The notes: generated from the sequence alone by a model not told the origin. A DNA stretch of 50,030 nucleotides from a virus (IMGVR_UViG_3300022920_000287:1-50030), one strand, 5' to 3'. Positions 15,299 to 23,851 are shown, counted from the first letter of the stretch. Numbers and translations are program-made.

Positions 15299-15874
15299 TT
15301 AATATATTTCATAATTATGTCCTTTGGTATCAGTACCAAACGGAGAATCCATAGGTAGTGTATTGTCATTATATTTTACTGATGTAATAAATCCATCATC
15401 ATCAAGCATTGTAACTTTAAATGATAGTAGTGTAGAATCAAATGTATCAGCTTCTATATCAGCTACAACAAATGTTCCTTTTTCTGTACTCCATGCCACT
15501 AAGACACTATCGTCATAGTCTTCTTCTGGATGGATATGATCAGTTTTTAGTTGTGATTCTGGAATAACATCACTTACCCAAACTTCATTATCGTCTTCGT
15601 CTTTAACTACAATATAACACATATCATACAACGGAGCAAAAAAGGTTTGCTGTTGTGATTCAAGTTCAGTCCAATGTCCTAAAAATAAAGGGTCAGTTGG
15701 GTCTGTTACTGGATTTGGATTTTCAAGTTCTGCATCACTTTCAGTTGGATCAGTAAACAGATGTTCTTCCATTCCACCATCGTCATGCCTTGACCAAAAT
15801 TCTGCTTGATCTTCTGTCAGTGTTGCTACTACTAATTCACATCCACGTCCTGATATAGTTATAGTGTAGATCAT
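15299..15874 (-). CDS. Hypothetical acidic protein, 191 aa
   Basis: Begins MIYTITISGRGCELVVATLT and is strongly acidic and beta-rich, with repeated strand-turn patterns (YIVVKDEDDNEVWVSDV, VTMLDDDGFITSVKYND). Its start overlaps the preceding stop (TAATG). No family recognised. Confidence 0.6.
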   Translation of the reverse strand: MIYTITISGRGCELVVATLTEDQAEFWSRHDDGGMEEHLFTDPTESDAELENPNPVTDPTDPLFLGHWTELESQQQTFFAPLYDMCYIVVKDEDDNEVWVSDVIPESQLKTDHIHPEEDYDDSVLVAWSTEKGTFVVADIEADTFDSTLLSFKVTMLDDDGFITSVKYNDNTLPMDSPFGTDTKGHNYEIY

Positions 15875-16203
15875 TACTCCCTGTTCCCGCTAAGTTTTTT
15901 TATCATACGTTTTTCATCTAACCTACGATCCATGTCAACGTCTATTCCTCGACGAGTTAGTTCTTCAAATAGTATTTCAACTTTATCGACTAAGTCCTCC
16001 ACTACATTGCCAACATCGTATTCTACTCCAGAGTCTGCGGTTACAAGAATTGTTGTTCGTTCGTTTGGATCAGATATTGTGTTTGTACCACCACAGTTGG
16101 CCATTATAATATTATCCCATACTGAAGTAGTATCTGTTATCATAGTCAGATCTGTAAGATCTAAAGTATCTATGACAATGGTATCATCATCAAGGGGTTC
16201 CAT
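15874..16203 (-). CDS. Hypothetical protein, 109 aa
   Basis: The ATG at 16203 (MEPLDDDTIVIDTLDLTDLT) overlaps the end of the phosphoribosyltransferase gene by 14 bases and is preferred to a longer in-frame start. The C-terminal half is a charged helix ending RMIKKLSGNRE, a tail shared with the 11582-11920 protein; this tail also encodes the ribosome binding site of the next gene. Confidence 0.55.
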   Translation of the reverse strand: MEPLDDDTIVIDTLDLTDLTMITDTTSVWDNIIMANCGGTNTISDPNERTTILVTADSGVEYDVGNVVEDLVDKVEILFEELTRRGIDVDMDRRLDEKRMIKKLSGNRE

Positions 16204-16711
16204 ACTGCCGCTCGCCTTCCCAAGGATACACAATCCAAACTGGATTTTCTTCCTTGTCAATTTCAAGTGCTGTATAATCTACATCGCCAAAGCCGCTTTG
16301 TGCATTATCCATTAGACACGCTGTACGAACTGTATCGCCCCAAATCTCATTCCATACTGGATCACTTGGCATACACCCGCCACGCCAATCATCACGAATC
16401 CATTTCAGTGTTTTTCCACTATCATTAATATCATCTACAATAAGGATCTTTTTGCCATCAAATGCATCTTCTGCCATCCAGCAATTACTCTCTGGACCAT
16501 AGTTATTAGGATCAGTATCACGGAATCTAACGTCCAAGGCATGCATTGGAATGCCAGTCATATTAGACATTATTACTGCTGGTACAAGACCGCCTCTCGT
16601 TAATCCTACTAGATAGTCTGGTCGCCAACCATCAGCATACATCAAGTTGTTAATAGTAACAACCATGTGTTCAATATCTTTCCATGTGTAGTGTACTTTT
16701 TTAATAGACAT
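16190..16711 (-). CDS. Gpt-like purine phosphoribosyltransferase
   Basis: 173 residues. The PRPP loop is KILIVDDINDSGKTLKWI (Asp93-Asp94), an earlier LVGLTRGGLVPA strand matches type I phosphoribosyltransferases, and the late NPVWIVYPWEGERQ resembles xanthine-guanine enzymes (Gpt). Such enzymes attach ribose-5-phosphate to purine bases for salvage. In a phage probably making modified guanine, base salvage is a natural partner, but the substrate is not determined. First gene after the promoter at 16742-16770. Confidence 0.8.
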   Translation of the reverse strand: MSIKKVHYTWKDIEHMVVTINNLMYADGWRPDYLVGLTRGGLVPAVIMSNMTGIPMHALDVRFRDTDPNNYGPESNCWMAEDAFDGKKILIVDDINDSGKTLKWIRDDWRGGCMPSDPVWNEIWGDTVRTACLMDNAQSGFGDVDYTALEIDKEENPVWIVYPWEGERQYGTP

Positions 16712-16741
16712 TAGTTTTCCTTTTTAATATTAGTTGATAAG

Positions 16742-16770
16742 AGTCTACTATATTTTGGGTTTATTGTCAA
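16742..16770 (-). promoter_or_regulatory. Sigma70-type promoter for the phosphoribosyltransferase gene
   Basis: TTGACA (16765-16770), 17-base spacer, TAGACT (16742-16747). The -35 box overlaps the stop region of the next gene upstream. Confidence 0.7.
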
Positions 16771-18254
16771 GCAATATTTTCTTTACCAAATATAATATAG
16801 TCTTGATATTTTTTAAATATTGGTCGATATATTTCACTTGTAACATGTACTGCTAGGTAAGGTAAAAAATACAATTCATCACGAAACGACTGTGTACCTT
16901 GCATAAATTCAGTACAATCAAAAATAACCATGTTTTGTTCTTTGGACAATTTCTCTAACTTGCACATCTTTTCATAATGTGACAATGCATATACTGTAGG
17001 TGTACCATTGCCAAACGGGGTCTGAGAAATAATTACTCCGTTTTCGTGCATATGTTTCCCCCATGATTGCACCAATCCGTCATCAGATAACGCACCATCA
17101 ACTGGACTTGCATCATCTAATACTACCGTAAAAGTATTATGTTTGTTTAATTCCCATATCTTTCGAGCTGACTCATGTAAGTATGCATTGGTATTATATA
17201 CCAAATCTATACCTGGGCATTGAGTTAATACCGTATCTCTTTCTATTCTTAATTGATCTAATTTTCGTATACCATAACCATCTGACTCATCTGGTGAATC
17301 TAAATTAGTATGGTCAACTCCAATCACATTGCCAGACTTTAATGTGTGATACATTACTCTGTGCGGCGCTCCAGAACCAATGCCCAACTCAACATACGTA
17401 GGGCTTGCTGTAGTATTCTTAAATGCTACATCCATAAAGTCAGTTTGTATTGGTTGGAATCCTCTAAATCGTGATCTTTGTAAATCGCCTCCGTGTGATG
17501 CGTTATATTTCCACAGTCTTCTATTCCATTTAGGGTTATCACGCAAAATACATTCTTTATATTTTGTAATAGTTTTGCGTCCTAGATCCCAGTCTGGCAT
17601 CCATAGACCCATATAATGAGAATTCCAGTTCTTTTCTTGACCAGGTACTATCTGTTTAAAATGACTGAAGTCAAAAATCAACATTCCCTTCTCTTCTTGT
17701 TCACGCAAGTTACTAAAGTGTTCTTCTTCAGACATATTCCACCAACGTTCAACACCCATGCCATCAGGCACAAAAGACAGATATGCATATTTGGTATAAT
17801 CACGCCATGTTGGCAAACTAGGAAGCATCCTTGGCCAATCAGTTGCTGCATCGTCAATTACAATATCATATTTGCCTTGGCGATTAAAATATTCATTACT
17901 ACGCTGTGGAGTTTCTGGCGCATATGCATCTGTACCAAACATAAGATTGATTTGTGGAAATTCTTCACTTACCTTAGTAGCATGTGCAAAGGCACCAGTA
18001 TAATTTTTAAACTCGGTCTCCGGAGTTTGTATGTCAATACCATAAACATTTGGCATTCCACTAATTGCATAATGACGTTGTGATCCAGCACCAGCAATTC
18101 CTAGTTCCATTAGGCTATCAAGTTCAATGTGATGACTGTTTTGAAGTTCGTTATAAAGATCAACTACAAACGGAATAAAACCCCTAGCAGCTTGTCTAGT
18201 GATTTTGATTTCCGGATTATTAGTTACTTCATTATACTTGTGCGGGCTAAACAT
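16767..18254 (-). CDS. Protein with two tandem methyltransferase-like domains
   Basis: 495 residues that look like an internal duplication. Half one has LMELGIAGAGSQRHYAIS (about 48-65), YGIDIQ, then KYDIVIDDAATDW; half two has YVELGIGSGAPHRVMYHT (about 287-304), IGVDHT, then FTVVLDDASPVDG. Both match motif I, the acidic strand end and a DD post-motif of class I SAM-dependent methyltransferases, and each half ends in an IFDxxxF strand. Substrate unknown; similar folds occur in cephalosporin-hydroxylase-like and sugar methyltransferases. Both halves keep the glycine loop. Confidence 0.65.
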   Translation of the reverse strand: MFSPHKYNEVTNNPEIKITRQAARGFIPFVVDLYNELQNSHHIELDSLMELGIAGAGSQRHYAISGMPNVYGIDIQTPETEFKNYTGAFAHATKVSEEFPQINLMFGTDAYAPETPQRSNEYFNRQGKYDIVIDDAATDWPRMLPSLPTWRDYTKYAYLSFVPDGMGVERWWNMSEEEHFSNLREQEEKGMLIFDFSHFKQIVPGQEKNWNSHYMGLWMPDWDLGRKTITKYKECILRDNPKWNRRLWKYNASHGGDLQRSRFRGFQPIQTDFMDVAFKNTTASPTYVELGIGSGAPHRVMYHTLKSGNVIGVDHTNLDSPDESDGYGIRKLDQLRIERDTVLTQCPGIDLVYNTNAYLHESARKIWELNKHNTFTVVLDDASPVDGALSDDGLVQSWGKHMHENGVIISQTPFGNGTPTVYALSHYEKMCKLEKLSKEQNMVIFDCTEFMQGTQSFRDELYFLPYLAVHVTSEIYRPIFKKYQDYIIFGKENIA

Positions 18255-18458
18255 TTATTTTGTGTTTTCATCTTTGTATTTTATAATTTGTGTGATCTCA
18301 GTAATTTCGAATGACTTAGGAGCATCATATGTTGATGTTCCATGCTGTTCAAGTCTTACATAACAATTAGCTTTTTGTAATTGAGCCCACGTTGTATTTA
18401 ACGTTTTTAATTCAGCTTCAAATTTATTGACAAGTGCGGTAATTCTAGGATCTTTCAT
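18255..18458 (-). CDS. Hypothetical protein, 67 aa
   Basis: The ATG at 18458 (MKDPRITALVNKFEAELKTL) overlaps the preceding stop as ATGA, which supports this start over longer readings of the frame. An N-terminal helix is followed by a small beta segment. No family recognised. Confidence 0.6.
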   Translation of the reverse strand: MKDPRITALVNKFEAELKTLNTTWAQLQKANCYVRLEQHGTSTYDAPKSFEITEITQIIKYKDENTK

Positions 18459-18736
18459 ATTGCGTTCCATATTAATTGTGATAATGCGATTGTATTCATA
18501 AGAGTAAACCAGGATGTAAGTGCAAATGCTGTACTGCCACGGCGCCATGTTGAAATCATTGCCAGTATACTACCAATTAAATACAGTGGCACAAAGATAT
18601 GCGTAGCTGGTTCTAATACTGTGAAGGCAAGAGTTGCACTTGCGCTAATTAAGATTACTGTCTCAACTGCTTCTACATAAGTAGCTACCGGATCTCTCCG
18701 ATAGCTGTTCTTAAAAAAGTCGATTAGCTTACGCAT
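18455..18736 (-). CDS. Small membrane protein, paralogue of the 20033-20314 protein
   Basis: 93 residues from ATG 18736, overlapping the folE stop as TAATG. A short amphipathic start (MRKLIDFFKNSYRRDPVATY) precedes three hydrophobic segments. It aligns along its length with the 20033-20314 protein (both begin with an FF...SY...D pattern and share a central basic RR pair between helices), so the two arose by duplication. Function unknown. Confidence 0.65.
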   Translation of the reverse strand: MRKLIDFFKNSYRRDPVATYVEAVETVILISASATLAFTVLEPATHIFVPLYLIGSILAMISTWRRGSTAFALTSWFTLMNTIALSQLIWNAI

Positions 18737-19419
18737 TAGCAACTAAACTCCTGTTGTAATTTAATGTTATCAAAGAACTCTTTCTTACAACCTGGGTCGT
18801 TATGAAAGCTTCCTTTGAGTACTGTGGTTTGTGTTAAACTACTGTGTGCCATAATGCCACGATTCTCACAACATCCGTGTGTTGCTTGAATGTAAACACC
18901 TACATCTTTTGTATCAGTTGCCGCTTGAATCTCACGTACAATATCATTACACAATTCTTCTTGTAGTGTTCCACGTCTTGCACACCACTGTGCTATACGT
19001 GTATATTTGGATAATCCAATAACTTTATCGCCAGGGATTATTCCAATGTATGCAATACCCTGTACTGGCTGGTGGTGATGTGAACACATTGATTTGAGTT
19101 CACTGCGTACTACTAACATGCCTGCATAACGATCTTCAGTGTCATTTGGAAATGCTGTAGCTTTAGGTGCTGCATCATATCGTCCTGCCATAATCTCGTT
19201 AAAATACATCTTAGCAAGACGTCTTGCTGTGCCATGTGAATTAGGATCGTTCTCACGATCAATTAGTAGTGCATCTAGTACACCTTCAAATGCTGTAGTA
19301 GCATTATCAATTAGTTCTTCTTTATCGCCATCTTGTAGGACGTCAGAGATATTATCTCCTGCCCAGTGGCGAATGTTTGCATCAAGCAAACGTTGTTTAA
19401 TTTGGGAAGTCTTTGTCAT
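18736..19419 (-). CDS. folE: GTP cyclohydrolase I
   Basis: 227 residues, the usual length. It converts GTP to dihydroneopterin triphosphate, the first step to both folate and preQ0. Signatures are SMCSHHHQPVQG (zinc Cys112 and His115 region), GDKVIGLSKYTRI, and ATHGCCENRG (Cys183 region). It complements QueD-like, QueE and DpdA in this window, pointing to deazaguanine synthesis. Own promoter at 19447-19475; coupled to a membrane protein gene downstream. Confidence 0.95.
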   Translation of the reverse strand: MTKTSQIKQRLLDANIRHWAGDNISDVLQDGDKEELIDNATTAFEGVLDALLIDRENDPNSHGTARRLAKMYFNEIMAGRYDAAPKATAFPNDTEDRYAGMLVVRSELKSMCSHHHQPVQGIAYIGIIPGDKVIGLSKYTRIAQWCARRGTLQEELCNDIVREIQAATDTKDVGVYIQATHGCCENRGIMAHSSLTQTTVLKGSFHNDPGCKKEFFDNIKLQQEFSC

Positions 19420-19431
19420 ATACTATGTTCC

Positions 19432-20031
19432 TTATATATTATCTTTAGTATAATTGTTTTCAGCAATTCTGTCAACAATTGTTTGTATGTTTATTGGAGT
19501 ATAGTTGATCTGTTCAACACTTATTCCAATATACGGTCCTTCTGGACTTGGGTTACTGTGTAAATGTCCGTGTACATTTGTTACGGTCATCCATTGTGAC
19601 TGGTCATATTTGTCAACAGCACGATCTCCATTAGCGTATTTAGGCCTAATTAAACTGCCTGCTTCTACTGGTACGTGAGTTAATAATAATTCCAAGTCTT
19701 GCATTTGTTTCCACATACTAACGTTGGTGAACCATTCACCCCTTACCATTAGTGGAATAATGTCATGGTTGCCTACTATAAGCTCGCATGTTCCATTAAG
19801 TCTGTGAAAATTCTTATCCATCCATCGCTGTCTGTCTTGTTGTACAAAATCACCTTGATGTATGACATGGTCGTTTGTGCCAACAACACTGTTCCAACAA
19901 TCAATCATGTGTTCATCAATATGTTCAACACTATCGAATCCTGGACGTGTGAGTTGTCCTTCCCAGTCAGTAAACCCTAACATTTCTGGGAAGTTAAAAT
20001 GCGTATCGCTAATTAAGAATGTATTAGCCAT
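19432..20031 (-). CDS. Calcineurin-like metallophosphoesterase
   Basis: 199 residues. All metal-binding blocks are present in order: LISDTHFN (D-x-H), HQGDFV (GD), VGNHD (GNHD), LTHVP and NVHGHLHSN (GHxH). Enzymes of this size hydrolyse cyclic nucleotides, dinucleotides or 2',3'-cyclic phosphates; the target here is unknown. It lies between the two paralogous membrane proteins. Confidence 0.88.
   Translation of the reverse strand: MANTFLISDTHFNFPEMLGFTDWEGQLTRPGFDSVEHIDEHMIDCWNSVVGTNDHVIHQGDFVQQDRQRWMDKNFHRLNGTCELIVGNHDIIPLMVRGEWFTNVSMWKQMQDLELLLTHVPVEAGSLIRPKYANGDRAVDKYDQSQWMTVTNVHGHLHSNPSPEGPYIGISVEQINYTPINIQTIVDRIAENNYTKDNI
19447..19475 (-). promoter_or_regulatory. Sigma70-type promoter for folE
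   Basis: TTGACA (19470-19475), 17-base spacer, TATACT (19447-19452). It lies inside the last codons of the metallophosphoesterase gene. Confidence 0.75.
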
Positions 20032-20032
20032 A

Positions 20033-20314
20033 TTAGAATACTGTGAGGTTCAAGATGCCATATATATTAATAAATGTAAAGTATACACTCAGTAATGCGA
20101 TCCATGCTGCTTTACGTCTGATACCTGCATATGCTGTAAATAAACTACTAGCTAAGTAGAATGGATAGATCCATAACAACGGAGGGTTATCTGCTGTAAA
20201 GCTTAACCATCCACTGGCAATAATTGCTGTGATTGTTCCCAATAGCTCTGCATAAAATGCACGGCTATCACTATTATAACTTTCTTGGAAAAAGTTCCTG
20301 ATGTTACTAATCAT
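20033..20314 (-). CDS. Small membrane protein, paralogue of the 18455-18736 protein
   Basis: 93 residues starting MISNIRNFFQESYNSDSRAF, with three hydrophobic segments and a central IRRKAAW turn. Length and layout equal those of the 18455-18736 protein, with which it brackets folE and the phosphoesterase. It overlaps the glycosyltransferase gene by 4 bases. Confidence 0.65.
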   Translation of the reverse strand: MISNIRNFFQESYNSDSRAFYAELLGTITAIIASGWLSFTADNPPLLWIYPFYLASSLFTAYAGIRRKAAWIALLSVYFTFINIYGILNLTVF

Positions 20315-21375
20315 GATAATAGCTTGTCTGCCATAATCGATGCATTTAAATATCCATCCATTAGGATGTCTTGCTGTTGCTTAACTAGTTCAGCATAGCT
20401 ATCATAATTATCAATCTTATCGTTAATAAATGCTACAATGTTTTCTCTGTTCCAAGCAAAGCTATCCCAGTCTTTTGTCCACTCACTTGGATATTTAAAC
20501 TCTGGCAAATACATTTCAGCATAACTACAACGATCTGGTACAACTGGAATCGCACCTGTTAGTACTGCTTCCATAACACTAATGCCCAAGTTCTCATGCA
20601 ATGCACAACTAAAGATAACTTTACTTGTTGACATTAGATCATAATATGCATCCTTGTCCAAGTCCATCTTCTGTGTGATAACCATATCAAAGTCGTTAGC
20701 CAAGTCTTCAGCAATTGCTGGTTGCTTGTCGTCATTGTAACGATGAGGCCACATAACTTTGTCAGCCTTCTCACCATCTTGACGTAGCATCAGTGGCTCA
20801 ATAATAAGCTCATGTGGCTGTCCACTGCGTACTGCCTTATGTTCATATTGTTCTGGAATGTCCAAGTTCTTTAGGAACATATCTTTGTGACTATTAGTTG
20901 CATAGTAATTGTAATCACTGCTCATAAACCAGCTTTGTTCTTGTAGCCAAGGCCAAGGCTTACTCATTTTATAACCAAGTATGTCACTAGGATCATATGC
21001 ACCTGCATGCCAAATGCTGTGTATCTCTACTGGAATGTCCAATAAGTTACTCATGTATTTGATGGGAGTAATAATAAAGTTCCAAGCGTCTGTAATTAAA
21101 AACTTATCGCCTGCTTTAACTTTTCCGTCACTAAACAATTTACTTACTGAAACTGTCTGACTTGCTTTGTATACGTTAGTTGCACCAAAGTCTAGAAACG
21201 CACCTTCTGTACGTTGCTCTGGGGAATAGTCTTCACCATCAATTGTGGTGACGTTATAGTCCAAACCTTCAACTGCAATACGTGCTGCTAGTGTCTTAGG
21301 AATGTTGTCATACCATTGTTTAGTATATCGTTGGTCAATTGGTTCGATTGGTACGATGTAAATTGTCTTTGTCAT
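20311..21375 (-). CDS. GT-B glycosyltransferase (GT4-like)
   Basis: 354 residues. The C-terminal nucleotide-sugar site is seen in ENLGISVMEAVLTGAIPVV (E...E pattern near residue 270) followed by PDRCSYAEMYLPEF. The N-terminal half lacks an obvious motif. Similar proteins occur in T4-like phages and may glucosylate DNA or glycans. It overlaps the aldolase gene by 4 bases. Confidence 0.75.
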   Translation of the reverse strand: MTKTIYIVPIEPIDQRYTKQWYDNIPKTLAARIAVEGLDYNVTTIDGEDYSPEQRTEGAFLDFGATNVYKASQTVSVSKLFSDGKVKAGDKFLITDAWNFIITPIKYMSNLLDIPVEIHSIWHAGAYDPSDILGYKMSKPWPWLQEQSWFMSSDYNYYATNSHKDMFLKNLDIPEQYEHKAVRSGQPHELIIEPLMLRQDGEKADKVMWPHRYNDDKQPAIAEDLANDFDMVITQKMDLDKDAYYDLMSTSKVIFSCALHENLGISVMEAVLTGAIPVVPDRCSYAEMYLPEFKYPSEWTKDWDSFAWNRENIVAFINDKIDNYDSYAELVKQQQDILMDGYLNASIMADKLLS

Positions 21376-22172
21376 TTGCTTGCCTCTGTTATCATTTTAA
21401 TATTCTGTTTCATTTTAGCATCAAATTCTTGATCTGTCAACGAAAAATTTAGTCCTTCACTCAAAGCGCGACTAAAACTAGCACTAATGCCTTCGTTAGC
21501 TGAAAGTCTACGACATGCTTCCATTGTTGGGTAACCACCACTTAAGAATACAACACGATTGATATTTTTGTGTGTAGTTAAATCTTGGTATAAGTTAGGC
21601 TGTTCTGGAGGAGTTAACTTTAAAATACATTTGCCTTCATACTTGTTTAGTTCAAGTTTAAGTGCCACCAGTAACGCTTGTTCAATCTCTGCCTTGTTTG
21701 GACTATCGATTGGTACTTCTGGTTCAATAATTGGCATAAGTCCTGCTTTGATAATATTGGATGCAATTACAAACTGTTGCTCTACTACTGAGTTTACCAT
21801 ATTAATATTTGTTACAATACTACGCATCTTAGTACCAAATGCACCAACTGCATGGCGGTTGGCAAAATTAATCATTTGCTTAACTGGAAACTGTTTGAGT
21901 GTTCCGTCTGGGTTACATCCGCTGTCTACTTTTAAAAACACCATGATTCCCTTTTCAGCAAGTACATTGTGCAACCCACGATCAATACTGTCCTTGTATA
22001 AGATTGCCGCCCAAATATTGTCGCTATTAAAGTCAGGAGAGTTAACCATACGCAAACGCATAGCATGTACTTTCTCCATTTTGTCTTCTTCAGTGTACTC
22101 TTGTCCGTAACGATCAAGAACCCCGCCTGTTGATCCACCACTGTGATCCATCGCTGCTATAAATTGACTCAT
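21372..22172 (-). CDS. Class I fructose-bisphosphate aldolase
   Basis: 266 residues, close to the short bacterial class I family. Motifs are FIAAMDHSGGSTGGVL at the N-terminus, GTKMRSIV, MPIIEPEVPI, KCILKLTPP (with the Schiff-base lysine) and VVFLSGGYPT with a following ASFSRAL phosphate loop. It cleaves fructose-1,6-bisphosphate to two trioses, or runs in reverse. As a viral metabolic gene it could redirect host sugar flux during infection. It overlaps genes on both sides by 4 bases, so it is firmly part of the phage operon. Confidence 0.9.
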   Translation of the reverse strand: MSQFIAAMDHSGGSTGGVLDRYGQEYTEEDKMEKVHAMRLRMVNSPDFNSDNIWAAILYKDSIDRGLHNVLAEKGIMVFLKVDSGCNPDGTLKQFPVKQMINFANRHAVGAFGTKMRSIVTNINMVNSVVEQQFVIASNIIKAGLMPIIEPEVPIDSPNKAEIEQALLVALKLELNKYEGKCILKLTPPEQPNLYQDLTTHKNINRVVFLSGGYPTMEACRRLSANEGISASFSRALSEGLNFSLTDQEFDAKMKQNIKMITEASK

Positions 22173-22846
22173 ACCTTTAACATCTCCTCTACTTTTGTTT
22201 TAAGTATATAATTTTCCATTACATGGGTGTGCCCTTTGTCAGTAAAATGATGGTCATCTTGAGCATAAACATACCCGTTGCTAACCCATTCTGCATCATC
22301 GGCACCAAATATATTCCACACACTGTCTGCTGTGTCTGGTTCAAAATTTAATATGGCTACCTTAGGATCTGTACGTACCCGCTGAATCCATTTTCTACTA
22401 ATATCATCAGATATTGTGTTTGCTACTAACATTGGACTGGCTTGATTCCAAATTTTTTGATCTAACTTGTTAGCATTGTATCCTTGAATGGCTACATTTC
22501 CTGGTGACATAGTAACTAGTGTTCCATTGTTTGTCATGTACATAAGATTGTCACTTATTTCATGCTCTGTCCACTCTAATGATTCGTCAATGTTTTCACC
22601 AATTATAAACACTGAACGTCTTTGCATATGTGTAGTTTGTATCAGTATATAGTCTGCCCAATCATAGCATTCATCAAATACAACACGAAAATATTCAACA
22701 CCTGTAGCTTGCTTGGCATAATTTCTAAACTGGTGCTGTGGATATTTTTTTGCTAATTTATATGTCCAGTTTTCTGTCTCAGTATTTGGACGTTTGTATT
22801 GATGTATATCAGTATAGCTGCATCCTATGATAGCAACATTACTCAT
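22169..22846 (-). CDS. SGNH/GDSL-hydrolase-like protein
   Basis: 225 residues from ATG 22846 (MSNVAIIGCSYTDIHQY), which overlaps the preceding stop. Block I (GCSYTD, with Ser as nucleophile), block III-like N and G residues, and a terminal DDHHFTDKGHTHV (D-x-x-H triad) resemble SGNH esterases and sialate/acetyl esterases. Possibly deacylates a glycan. Moderate certainty. Confidence 0.55.
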   Translation of the reverse strand: MSNVAIIGCSYTDIHQYKRPNTETENWTYKLAKKYPQHQFRNYAKQATGVEYFRVVFDECYDWADYILIQTTHMQRRSVFIIGENIDESLEWTEHEISDNLMYMTNNGTLVTMSPGNVAIQGYNANKLDQKIWNQASPMLVANTISDDISRKWIQRVRTDPKVAILNFEPDTADSVWNIFGADDAEWVSNGYVYAQDDHHFTDKGHTHVMENYILKTKVEEMLKV

Positions 22847-23055
22847 ACATTCCATTCCGCTTCTTCTTCTATAGCATGATTAACATACTGAAAATAATCT
22901 CTGTTCTCATCATCCATGTGCGCAAAGTATATGTTAGCTCTTCGTAATAGTTCCAGAAGCTCATCAGAAGGTGGGATGTGCGCTCTTGGATGTGACTCCA
23001 TTATAGCTTGTATCTGATCCATAATACTGTTTAGTTTATCTAGTATCTCACTCAT
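22843..23055 (-). CDS. Hypothetical helical protein, 70 aa
   Basis: Begins MSEILDKLNSIMDQIQAIME and ends HAIEEEAEWNV, mostly amphipathic helix. It lies between the alanine-rich gene and the SGNH-like gene, overlapping the latter by 4 bases. No family recognised. Confidence 0.6.
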   Translation of the reverse strand: MSEILDKLNSIMDQIQAIMESHPRAHIPPSDELLELLRRANIYFAHMDDENRDYFQYVNHAIEEEAEWNV

Positions 23056-23062
23056 CGGCTTT

Positions 23063-23488
23063 CTACTCTTGTGTCTTCTTTAGTTCAGCTTCGTAAGCAT
23101 CACGAGCAGCATCAGCAGCAGCAGCTAGAACAGCTTCAGCATCCCAAGCAGCAGCATCAGCAACATACTCATCATCAACAACAACAACAGCATCCAAAGC
23201 ATCATAAACAGCAGCACGAGCATCATCACGAGCAGCTTCAGCAGCAGCCTTTAGTTCTTCAAGTTTAGCCATAGGGTTCTCCTCTTGTATCCTCTTTAGC
23301 TCGGCGTAGTAAGCAGCATCAGCCCGAGCAGCATCAGCGGTAGCCCAAACAGCAGCATCAGCAGCAGCAGCCCGAGCAGCATCAGCCCGAGCAGCATCAG
23401 CGGTAGCCCAAACAGCAGCATCAGCAGCAGCAGCCCGAGCAGCAGCCGCAGCTTCAGCAGCAGCCTTTAGCTCTTCCAGTTTAGTCAT
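23063..23488 (-). CDS. Alanine-rich repeat protein made of two fused units
   Basis: 141 residues, about half alanine, in DAA/RAA/WAT triplet-like repeats. It begins MTKLEELKAAAEAAAAARAA and has an internal restart (ENPMAKLEELKAAAEAARDD) followed by a second AELKKTQE ending, so it is two copies of the unit seen in the separate microgenes to the right, now fused in frame. Residues 25-38 and 44-57 also repeat nearly exactly (AVWATADAARADAA). It should form one long charged helix. It has its own promoter at 23520-23548. Confidence 0.65.
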   Translation of the reverse strand: MTKLEELKAAAEAAAAARAAAADAAVWATADAARADAARAAAADAAVWATADAARADAAYYAELKRIQEENPMAKLEELKAAAEAARDDARAAVYDALDAVVVVDDEYVADAAAWDAEAVLAAAADAARDAYEAELKKTQE

Positions 23489-23519
23489 TAGAGTTATCCT
23501 TGCTTTATCATCTTATCTA

Positions 23520-23548
23520 AGACTACTATAGTATGAATACAATGTCAA
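23520..23548 (-). promoter_or_regulatory. Sigma70-type promoter for the fused alanine-rich gene
   Basis: TTGACA (23543-23548), 17-base spacer, TAGTCT (23520-23525). It overlaps the end of the 23545-23754 gene. Confidence 0.7.
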
Positions 23549-23754
23549 GAACTATTTTCAAGTTCAAGAATACGATAGAACATAGCCAAAACATAGTTCT
23601 TTTCGTTGTGCATATTGACATTGATGTCCACGTCGTAACGAAACAACTTTAAAGGTCTGTCGTTGTTATCTGGGTCATACGTTATAGACCACTTTTCGTC
23701 TACTTTTAGTGCCCGTCCTTTTTCAAATTTGTAAGTAGCTGGTATCTTAATCAT
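23545..23754 (-). CDS. Hypothetical protein, 69 aa
   Basis: The ATG at 23754 (MIKIPATYKFEKGRALKVDE) overlaps the preceding stop by 8 bases, as elsewhere in this array, and is preferred to the longer frame. It is a small beta-rich protein and, unlike its neighbours, not alanine-rich. Confidence 0.55.
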   Translation of the reverse strand: MIKIPATYKFEKGRALKVDEKWSITYDPDNNDRPLKLFRYDVDINVNMHNEKNYVLAMFYRILELENSS

Positions 23755-23851
23755 CAGAGTTCTCCTCCATCTCATCAATACGTGCTTGGGCTAGGTCTCG
23801 CATTTTCTGCATACCTGCACGGTAGCCGTTGTCGTAGTCATGTTCAGCCAT
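23747..23851 (-). CDS. Hypothetical 34-residue protein with the EENSDD tail
   Basis: MAEHDYDNGYRAGMQKMRDL followed by a short helix and MEENSDD. It shares the EENS(N/D)D ending of the alanine-rich microgenes; that ending encodes the next ribosome binding site and start. Confidence 0.5.
   Translation of the reverse strand: MAEHDYDNGYRAGMQKMRDLAQARIDEMEENSDD

Noticed and set aside
17616-18083. 155-residue plus-strand ORF
   Set aside because: Antisense to the tandem methyltransferase-like gene; composition like a shadow frame.
21559-22110. 183-residue plus-strand ORF opposite the aldolase
   Set aside because: The aldolase motifs on the minus strand are clear; this frame has no motif or start signal.
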